Both the position numbers and the translations under genes were made by a program. DNA of 64,000 bases from Globisporangium splendens. Its lineage: Eukaryota; Oomycota; Peronosporomycetes; Pythiales; Pythiaceae. A model generated the notes under the pieces. That model did not search any database. It saw only the letters and a program-made list of their open reading frames with translations, and was not told the DNA's origin. Below, piece by piece: positions 56,376 through 64,000 of this stretch (positions are counted from its first letter, which is position 1; each line of letters opens with the position of its first letter). The DNA is taken from NCBI GenBank assembly GCA_006386115.1, contig VFIW01000012.1:831128-895127 (forward strand). The letters are read 5' to 3'.

Positions 56376-59335
56376 ATGAGGCTGTTGCTGCTGCTGGGCG
56401 TGTCGTACGTGCTGTTTCTGCCGTCGAAGCAGATCGCGGCAGTGGGACTGCGGTGTCCCGGAAGTCCGAACCAGTGCTCGCTGCATGGGTCCTGCATGCT
56501 CAACCGGCTTGGCGAGCGCGTGTGGAACTGCCACTGGGGGTATGCGGGCGACGATTGCTCCAAGAGTAAGTTAAGCTCTATAATTGTGCATTTGTGTGTG
56601 AGGCATGGATATGACTAACGTGTTTGGGCATGTTTTGAATGCCTTAGAAATGTGTCCACATGGTGTGGACCCTGAGACTCCGTTTACGCAAGAAAAACAG
56701 CTGAGTCTAGTGATCGCGTCGAGCAATGGTGCACCGATGGAGGGCAAGTTCGTGCTCTCCTTCCACTCGCACTCGGTCGAGTTCGAGACGCCGCTCGAGG
56801 ACGCGACCAGCAAAGTGTGCACGCGCATCTTCCGCCGGTTCCAGAACATCGCCGATGTGGTGAGTCTCTTTGCCAATGCGCTTATCATTTTCTTGATGAG
56901 AGAGATTCTCACACACACTTCTGACCACTCTGCTGTTGTTGTAGAGCTGCAAGCGCGTCGAGTACGTCGAGGCATCGAAAGCCGTGTTCGAGATCACGCT
57001 GCACTCGTTCCCTGTGTACCCCGTCATGAACAACTTGTACTACCACAACGGGAATCCGCTTGCGACCGACTTTTGGTGTGATGCGTCCAACGTCAAACTG
57101 ACGCGGCCTGGTGACGTCACGTGCACGCTCACGAGCAAAACCGACCGCGATGTGAAGGAGTACGCGCCATGCAGCGGACGCGGACTCTACAGCGAGCGCA
57201 TTGGTGTGTGTACGTGCGATAATGGGTACTGTGGCGAGAATTGCGGCAGCAACAAGGACGAGGAAGACATTTTGGTTGCGCCATCGACGGGTCCATTCTT
57301 CAAGGGCAACATGCTTCGCGTGAGCGCAAAGCGTGCGATGGCGTTCGAGTTCAACTTGATCAAGGCAGATATCAGCGGCCACACGGTGTTCACAGTAAAT
57401 GGCGAAGGCGACACGACGCTGCACAGAGGCTCGCTGTTCGTGAAAGACGGTGACCTCGTGGTTCAGAGCGGCGGTCAGGTGCAGATCCAAGGCGGGAGTG
57501 GCCTCACGATGGACCACGCGGATCTTCAGGTCAAAGACGCGCAACTTCGGATGCAACTGAGAAAGCACAGCAGTCTCTTAAAGCACCATGAGGCGATGCT
57601 TCTTTTGGAGATGACAGCAGTGGGTGATGCGAATACCCCGGATTTCATGCGCTTGATGGCTGAGAACAACCCCGTGTTCCGCGTGACTAGCGCGAGCGGT
57701 GCCGTGATCCATCAAGGCGGTCTCGAAGTGCTCAGCGGTGGCGTCAGGGTACAACGTGGCGGCATCCACGTGCTCTCGGACGGGATCAAGGTCACAAACG
57801 GCGCACTGAGCATCAAGAACGGCGCATTGGGGCTCCAATCGAGCTCACTATAGGTCAGCGATGGCCAGGTGAGTTTCGCGACGGCATCAACGATTCTGCC
57901 AGGGCTCAGTGTATCGAGAACAACGACAAGTGGGTCTCAGCACCAATTTGGCGCTTCGGGGGTCGTCGAGCTGCGCTCTGAGGGCGAGAACGACGTCCTG
58001 CTGCTCGCGAAGGGCAAGCAAGATGCGCCTGTGTTCGAGGTCAAGGCTTCTGGTGACACGATCGTGCACGCTGGCGGGCTTCAGGTGAGCGCTGGTGGCT
58101 TTCGAATCGTCTCGGGCGGCCAAACGATCACGTCCGGTGGTCTCCGCATCGAATCAGGCGGCGCGTTCATCGAAGGTGAGTTGACGGCCACGGGGGGCTT
58201 CAAGATCCAGGATGGCGGCTTCACGGTTCAAAATAATGAGCTGAACGCTCCGTCGCTACGTGTGCGGTCTACGAGCGCGAACTTCGGTGGCGCACTCTTG
58301 TCGTTTGACCTCTCTGAGCAGCTACAGCGAGTGCAAAGCAGAGCCACGAGGACCGCCCATCCATTTCGCCTCTTTGAAGCACTTGATGCGCAGCGAGAGC
58401 CTGTAATCTCAGTCGACAGCTTTAGCAACGTGATCGCACAGGGTGACGTCAGGACGACCCACGGCGGCAAAGTCATTGCCAGCGGCGCAATGATCGCGCA
58501 GGCGCAAGCCGTATTCTCCCATCTGAACCTCAAAGCTGACGCGCACATTGCGATCCCCAGCTCCCACAGTTATGTCAAAATCACGAACGATGGCGCCGTG
58601 CAGGCGAATCGCGCCACACTGGATCGCACGACTGCATTCGCAGGCCAATTGCTCGTGATTCAGAATGACGATGAGCAAAGTCTCGACGGCGATGTCGCAG
58701 TCAAACCTGGCGTCACGGCCATGTTCTTATTTGACGGCTCGATCTGGCGTGCGCTTACGGCGGCGTCGCTGGATGCGGCTGTGATCACGGGTGTAACGCG
58801 CTTTGACGCCGCGAATGACCTCAATTTTGGCGACATCAAGCTCACGGCTAAGAACGTACAGCTCGCTGGCCAAAAGCCTGGGCTCGTCGCGTTCTACGGG
58901 AAAGGTGGAGAACTGGTGCAGGGCTCGACGCTGGGTTTTGATGCTGCGAGCCACACGCTTTCCACGTACAACCTTCGAGCCGAGGTGATCCAAGACTCGA
59001 TCGACATGTCGGAAAGCGAGCTGCGCCACGTGGAGATCGTCGGTGGCCACATCAGCAACGTCAACATGACGAGCATCGAGCGCATGGAGGTCGATGGCGA
59101 GCTTTTCATGGGGCTGGACGCGTTTTTCGGCTCGGGCATCACGGTGGACGGCCAGGTGATGGGGTCTGGCGCGTACGTGGATGCCTCGGACGCGCGGTTT
59201 AAGCGGGATATCACGCCTATCACCAATGCCTCAGCAGTGCTCAGATCGCTACAAGGCGTCGAGTACAGCTACCGCGTGGACGTGTTTCCAGACAAGAACT
59301 TTCCCCGCGAGCGTGAACTGGGCTTCCTCGCGCAG
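56376..59335 (+). pseudogene. Secreted EGF/beta-repeat protein with C-terminal Peptidase_S74 domain, interrupted
   Basis: Exons are 56376-56565, 56648-56859 and 56945-59335. After a signal peptide (MRLLLLLGVSYVLFLPS) come EGF-like Cys clusters (CPGSPNQCSLHGSC...C, later CSGRGLY...CTCDNGYCGENC). A long Gly-rich beta-repeat follows (GGLQVSAGGFRIVSGGQTI...), resembling phage tail fibres. The end is a Peptidase_S74/intramolecular chaperone domain with the Ser-Lys pair in SDARFKRDI (Ser 59186, Lys 59201), then LQGVEYSYRVD and ERELGFLAQ. S74 domains fold a trimer and cut themselves off (phage spikes; MYRF in animals). A TAG at 57851-57853 breaks the frame, which continues in phase. At 59336 the sequence passes into an LTR in the middle of the S74 domain. 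Confidence 0.8.
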
Positions 59336-59824
59336 TGTGACGTTTCGGGGCTTCGATGGTGGTTCTTCTGTAGAGGTTCGGACGGTTGTTGGATAGAGAC
59401 ACTTGTGGGGAAGACGGTAGGTTGAATTATAAATGGTTTATCGACATGTGAATTCCTACGATATGCATGTGCTCTCATGGAGCCCCTCTTGTTTCTCTTT
59501 GTGTCCTACGGCCTACGTCTTTCCCTGTTTCTTCTCTTTTCTCTTCTTCTCTTCTTTTTAGCTTGATATTCATATATGCACTCTTTTTATATTCTTTTTA
59601 CTATTGCTTGAATGCAAGTGTGCTTCCATGTATCCAGGAATATCTGAGAACATGGAAGTTGTGCCCAGCACCCGTATCCTGTGTTCCCAGATACGTCTGA
59701 GAACATGGAAGCTGTGTCCAGCACCTGCTTCTATTTCTGGAAGCATGGGTGCAAAACAGTTGCGAAGGTGCGCTGGCATGCAGTCATTGGTTGGAAGGCA
59801 TGCCAGCCACCTCAGCTCATGACA
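59336..59824 (-). repeat. 3' LTR of gypsy element C
   Basis: On the minus strand it reads TGTCATGAGCTG... from 59824 and ends ...AACGTCACA at 59336. It is preceded by a polypurine tract (GGCCGGGGGGA, 59835-59825). It begins exactly where the S74 gene loses homology (after GFLAQ). This 489-bp LTR is unrelated to the family at 1-17 kb. It contains a near-direct repeat of CTTCCATGTTCTCAGA (~59650 and ~59700). Confidence 0.85.
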
Positions 59825-62800
59825 TCCCCCCGGCCTTGACTTCGCGTTGGCGATTGTGAAAGTCTTGGGTAAGTTGATGCCAGTGCGAAACATGCTTGAT
59901 TGTCCTTTCTCGTTCCCAGGTGCTTTCGTGGGAAGGTAAGCCATGCCACTTAACAAACCACTCTCTCTGACGATTGAAATGTCGGAATTTCAGGAGTTGC
60001 TCAACAATGTGAAGTTCTTCTCCAGTTTCCGTGTCTAAGATAATTGGGGTAGCTTTTGGCAGCGGACGGCCTGGGAACTTCGAAATGTTAACACTGTAGG
60101 GCGACAGAAGATCGATGTTGAATGTCGGATTGAGTCTTTGCATGGATCTTGGTAGCTTGAGCCTTGCAACGTTGTCATTCACCATGTGCTCTATTTCAAA
60201 CGGACCAATTTTCTTCGCTGCCAGCTTCGCTTTTTTCAAATCTGTGTTCACGTTTACCGTTTTCAATGGCAAGTTTTTCGTGTCCAACATCACTAAGTCA
60301 CCAGATTTGAATTTAACATCACGCCGCTTTCTGTCGTAATACTTCTTCTGTCTTTCTTGAGCTTGAAGCAGGTTCCTTCGGGCTTGGTTCACTATTTTCT
60401 GTCGCTCAGTTGCAAACCGTTTCGCATACTCTGCAATTGAAACAGTAAAGTCGGACGAGGCTATTCCGTTTATTTCTTCAGCGATCAAGTTGGATACTTT
60501 ACGCCCGGTGTCCAGCTCAAAGGGTGACATTTTTGTTGACACGTTTACAAGTGTTGCGTGTGCATACTCGATCGTTCCAAGATGTCGATTCCAATCATCC
60601 CCATGGTATGACACCACACATCGCAGTGCGTCTTCCAGTACTAAGTTCTGACGCTCTGTTTGTCCGTCTGCTTGAGGTCTGTGTGATGTCGTCATGCTCA
60701 GCTTGATACCCATAATCTTCATTAGAGATTTCCAGAAGTCGGAAATGAACTTCGGATCTCTGTCACTGATAATGATCTTTGGTACTCCATGATGTCGCAC
60801 AACAGCATCAAAGAAAACTCGGGCAGTATCTTCCGCGTTTGCAGTTGTGTGTGTTGGCGCGTATTTTGCACGCTTTGACAACTTATCAACGGCTACGAAT
60901 ATCGCGTCATAACCATTTGATACTGGTAACTTGACTATAAAATCCATGGACACCACTTCCCAGCATTCTTGAGGAACTGGAATAGGCATTAGGAGTCCAT
61001 TTTTCATCCTGTTACTTGACTTCCATCTTGCGCAGGTTTCACAACTGTTGACGTACTCCTTGATGTCCTTGTCTAGCGTTGGCCAGTAGTACCATTGCGC
61101 TGCTTTCAATTGTGTGCGGCGAATACCAGGATGTGCTGAAGTCGGAGCATCATGGAATTCCATAATTACTTGCGTAATGAGCTTCTTATCGCTTGGTACA
61201 CAGAGTCGAAATACTGAGTTAGAAGTCTTCAAAAACAACAGACCGTTAAATTTCACGAATGTTGAGTCTGGTGTCAACGATTTCCATACTTTCTCAAATG
61301 CCGGGTCTTTTGCATACCCACTTTGAAACTTTTTCTTCACTTCCGGCGATAAGTGCACACGGACAGAGTGAATATCGACGCTGTGCACTTGCTCTTGTTG
61401 AACTCCGATCAAGCGACATTCCCCCAGTAAGTGCACATCGTCGAGAAGAAGCGATGAAACATCGACAGGCATATGGCGAGCAGCAGCAGAACCAACGCGA
61501 TGTTGATTAGTCGCCAAGGCGTGCGTGATACATTCGTCATCACAATTATGCACCTTGTATTTGACATCAGGGATGTCAATTTCCTCGTTTGCACACTCAT
61601 TTCCACTCTCTTGTGGTGGACGAGACAATCCATCCGCAACGACGTTTGAAGTCCCTCGTACATGGTGAAGCACGAACTCAAATTGAGAAAAGAAAGTCAA
61701 AAATCGAGCCATCTTTGGCGACACTTTTGGATGATGAAGCATCCAGCTGCAAGCGGAATTATCCGTGTAAACGTCGAAAGGACGCCCATGAAGGTACGGT
61801 CTCCACTTCTCTAAAGCCGTTTTGATCGCAAGAAGTTCTTTCTCGTGCGCTGGCCACTTCGCTTCATATGGACCAAATTTCTTCGAGTAAAACGCGATTG
61901 GATGTTCTCCATCTTGGAATTTCTGAGACAGCACTCCTCCCATGCAATAACCGGATGCATCAGTTGTGACGATAAATTTCTGAGAAAAGTCGGGCAACTT
62001 GAGTGTGGGTGCCTGTTGAAGAGCAAGCTTGAGAGCACGAAAGGCTTGTTCTTCATTATTCCCCCATTTCCACATTACGTCTTGCTTCGTCAATTCCCGC
62101 AGAGGACTTGCAATTTTCGCGAAATCGCAAATGAATCGCCGGTAGTATCCAGCTAAACCCAAAAAACTCAACAGTGTTTTTCGAGAATTGGGTGTTGGAT
62201 ACTTTGATATTGCTTCAGTCTTCCTTGTGTCAACGCTTAGACCTTGATAGCAGACAGTGTGGCCGAGAAATGCAACGCTTGGTTGACCAAATGAACACTT
62301 GGATATTTGAGCAAAAAGTTTCTCCTTGCGCAAAACTTCACAGACCGCTCGTACATGTAATACATGATCTTCCATTGTCTTTGAAAAGATGCAAATGTCG
62401 TCGAGATACACAACGACAAAGTCGAACTTGTCGAATAGTGTTCGCATTAATCTTGACCACACCCCAGGCATTCCGGCAAGTCCCATTGGCGCGACGCACC
62501 ACTGATAGGTCTCTTTTTGAGTGCGAAAGGCAGTGTATGGACGACTCTTAGACTCGACAACCGTCTGATGGTACCCTTGTGCTAGGTCAAGCAACGTGTA
62601 TACCTTGCAGCCCACCATTTGGTCGAAAAGTTCTTCAATCAACGGCAATGGAATTTTCGCCACCACTGTCGAACTGTTCACATAGCGATAATCGATTACC
62701 CATCGAATAGGGATCTTCGAGTTTCCACTGCGCAGCCACTCTGCGCGACGTGGAAATGACCCTGTCACTGGATCTTTCTTCAGAATTCCAAAAATGTTCG

Positions 62801-63998
62801 AAACCCATGGAGAGTTTGAGACTTCGATCCAGCCTTTCCGCAAGTTTTCTTCAACAAATTGCTGCAAGGCTTCTTGTTCCACTCTTGAGAGACGAAATGG
62901 CGCCCTGGCGCTCGGTACCGCATTTGGTTTCATTTGCAATTCAAAATTCACAGAGCGAGACGGTGGTAAACCGTCTGGAAGTTTGTCTGGGAAAATATCC
63001 GCAAATTCCTCAAGAAGGACAGGCTTCAAGATATCTGGAATTGTTGATTTGTCCACATTCACAGAACTCATTTTCATGCGATAGATTTCGGCAAATGCGC
63101 CTGAGTTCATTCGACGAGAGAACGTTGACCCATCAATGTAATCCAAACAAGTTTGGTCTGGGAATGCCAATGTATGGGAACGCCAATCAATTCTCGGGTT
63201 GTAGCGCGAAAACCACGGCTTGCCAAATATCACGTCATGGCCATCGGGTAAGTTCCACTCCACGAATTTCATTGCGGGAAATGTTGTCTCACGCAACTTC
63301 ACTGTTGCTTCGACTTCCTTCACGGTTTTAAATGGTGTCACAGTCCCATCAAAACGTTGAGCTTGGATCCGGCGTGAACACAACACTTTACTCGCAATTC
63401 CTGGCTTAATGAGGTTCGAAGTAGCTCCAGTGTCGAGCAGAATCTTCACAACCTTTTTGTCGATCACGGCTTCAACAATAAACAACCGATCAGGTTGCTT
63501 CAAATCCGAATTATGTACTTCCACAGCCGGCCAAAAATTCTCTTTTTGCGATTCTTCCGAGTCTTCCTGAAGTTCAACCGCATTTACAGTTACTCGGTCT
63601 AACACCATCCCTTCGTCTTCGTCAATTTCCTCACCGAGAACCATGTTTATATTCGGCCTTTCTTGATATCTTTCTGGCTGATTATACGGAGGAGGGTGTC
63701 TTCTTGCAACCTGAGAAATGCGCGTATCACGTCGACATTGTGAGGAGCGGTGACCAGCTTTCCCGCACTTGAAGCACAAGTTTTGGCGTCGGCATTGTTC
63801 TCGTGATGGCAGCTGAACATTATCGATCTCCATAGGCACTGGCCCGTCGTACGGTCGTTGCTGACGATTGTTGAAGGAGCGATAGCGTGGTTGGGTCGGC
63901 CCCTGATGTCTTGAAATTTCCGAAGGATAGCGCTGGTGTGATCTCTCGTAATCCAATGCTACTGTGATTGCTTCGGTTAGCGTCTTGCATCGACGATA
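59817..63998 (-). CDS. Gypsy element C gag-pol polyprotein (5' partial, intact)
   Basis: The frame is open from the window edge to a TGA at 59819-59817, which lies 5 bp inside the LTR. In order: gag end with knuckle CFKCGKAGHRSSQC (~63770), protease LLDTGATSNLI (~63440), RT with VVVYLDDICIFSK (~62390; YxDD present), RNase H TTDASGYCMGGVL (~61960), integrase zinc finger (HPGIRRTQ...CETC, ~61130-61050), core ISDRDPKFISDFW and HRPQADGQTERQN (~60760-60650), and a C-terminal chromodomain (EWFVKWHGLPSHESTWE, ~59950-59890). All catalytic motifs are present and no stop interrupts >1380 codons, so the element may be active or very young. No antisense ORF like that of elements A and B is seen. Confidence 0.93.
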   Translation of the reverse strand, partial: YRRCKTLTEAITVALDYERSHQRYPSEISRHQGPTQPRYRSFNNRQQRPYDGPVPMEIDNVQLPSREQCRRQNLCFKCGKAGHRSSQCRRDTRISQVARRHPPPYNQPERYQERPNINMVLGEEIDEDEGMVLDRVTVNAVELQEDSEESQKENFWPAVEVHNSDLKQPDRLFIVEAVIDKKVVKILLDTGATSNLIKPGIASKVLCSRRIQAQRFDGTVTPFKTVKEVEATVKLRETTFPAMKFVEWNLPDGHDVIFGKPWFSRYNPRIDWRSHTLAFPDQTCLDYIDGSTFSRRMNSGAFAEIYRMKMSSVNVDKSTIPDILKPVLLEEFADIFPDKLPDGLPPSRSVNFELQMKPNAVPSARAPFRLSRVEQEALQQFVEENLRKGWIEVSNSPWVSNIFGILKKDPVTGSFPRRAEWLRSGNSKIPIRWVIDYRYVNSSTVVAKIPLPLIEELFDQMVGCKVYTLLDLAQGYHQTVVESKSRPYTAFRTQKETYQWCVAPMGLAGMPGVWSRLMRTLFDKFDFVVVYLDDICIFSKTMEDHVLHVRAVCEVLRKEKLFAQISKCSFGQPSVAFLGHTVCYQGLSVDTRKTEAISKYPTPNSRKTLLSFLGLAGYYRRFICDFAKIASPLRELTKQDVMWKWGNNEEQAFRALKLALQQAPTLKLPDFSQKFIVTTDASGYCMGGVLSQKFQDGEHPIAFYSKKFGPYEAKWPAHEKELLAIKTALEKWRPYLHGRPFDVYTDNSACSWMLHHPKVSPKMARFLTFFSQFEFVLHHVRGTSNVVADGLSRPPQESGNECANEEIDIPDVKYKVHNCDDECITHALATNQHRVGSAAARHMPVDVSSLLLDDVHLLGECRLIGVQQEQVHSVDIHSVRVHLSPEVKKKFQSGYAKDPAFEKVWKSLTPDSTFVKFNGLLFLKTSNSVFRLCVPSDKKLITQVIMEFHDAPTSAHPGIRRTQLKAAQWYYWPTLDKDIKEYVNSCETCARWKSSNRMKNGLLMPIPVPQECWEVVSMDFIVKLPVSNGYDAIFVAVDKLSKRAKYAPTHTTANAEDTARVFFDAVVRHHGVPKIIISDRDPKFISDFWKSLMKIMGIKLSMTTSHRPQADGQTERQNLVLEDALRCVVSYHGDDWNRHLGTIEYAHATLVNVSTKMSPFELDTGRKVSNLIAEEINGIASSDFTVSIAEYAKRFATERQKIVNQARRNLLQAQERQKKYYDRKRRDVKFKSGDLVMLDTKNLPLKTVNVNTDLKKAKLAAKKIGPFEIEHMVNDNVARLKLPRSMQRLNPTFNIDLLSPYSVNISKFPGRPLPKATPIILDTETGEELHIVEQLLKFRHFNRQREWFVKWHGLPSHESTWERERTIKHVSHWHQLTQDFHNRQREVKAGGMS

Positions 63999-64000
63999 CA

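Larger units (their letters stand above)
59336..64000 (-). mobile_element. Ty3/gypsy element C, partial (5' end off the window)
   Basis: This is a second gypsy family, minus strand, with intact pol and 3' LTR. It inserted in the S74 gene in the opposite orientation. The predicted left target duplication would be CGCAG (59331-59335); its partner and the 5' LTR lie right of the window. Confidence 0.92.

Noticed and set aside
1..64000. CRISPR arrays, bacterial operons or phage genes
   Set aside because: There are introns, chromodomain retroelements and eukaryotic gene families throughout. No spaced direct-repeat array is present. The S74 domain is phage-like but sits in a spliced gene with a signal peptide.

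Overview
The window looks like an oomycete genome (stramenopile, Pythium/Phytophthora type). The pointers are Kazal-type secreted protease inhibitors, a BBSome subunit (so a flagellate lineage), a ubiquitin-domain PI4K-like kinase, short GT-AG introns of roughly 55-120 bp in compact genes, and chromodomain Ty3/gypsy elements nested into a LINE. The species cannot be named from the sequence alone.

Positions 1-17.5 kb are a nest of transposons. An old APE-type LINE on the minus strand (ORF1 and ORF2) occupies 2091-16224. A Ty3/gypsy element (element B, 5714-13404) sits in its endonuclease domain and is flanked by a perfect 5-bp target duplication, CGATC. A second copy of the same family (element A, entering from the left edge and ending at 2090) truncates the LINE at its 3' end. 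Two further LTRs (16225-16872 minus, 16878-17483 plus) lie head to head on the right. Both gypsy copies carry, antisense to the integrase tail and chromodomain, a long ORF for a basic coiled-coil protein that begins inside the 3' LTR. The two copies differ mainly at third positions of that antisense frame in the coiled-coil part. This is the best candidate here for an undescribed function.

Positions 17.5-56 kb are gene-rich host sequence. In order: tRNA-Pro(CGG); an unknown Ser-rich/coiled-coil gene overlapping tail to tail with BBS9; a CCAAT-box-rich region between BBS9 and the UbD-PI4K gene; an IBTK-like ankyrin/RCC1 gene; a partial nuclear protein; a PP2C phosphatase; a possible kinetochore Dsn1/Mis13 gene; a one-TM protein; the mitochondrial presequence protease PreP; a PX-RING protein; and a twin-Cx9C (COA4-like) protein. 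From 48.4 to 56 kb there is a set of secreted or membrane proteins: a duplicated small membrane protein, a Cys-rich secreted protein, a two-domain Kazal inhibitor, an acidic Kazal protein and a 46-residue secreted peptide. An AMP-forming CoA ligase lies among them.

Positions 56.4-64 kb hold a secreted EGF/beta-repeat protein ending in a Peptidase_S74 (intramolecular chaperone) domain. It is broken by an in-frame TAG and then by the 3' LTR of a second, different and apparently intact gypsy element, whose gag-pol runs off the right edge.

Splice sites were chosen by eye for GT-AG and phase consistency; none is supported by transcript data.
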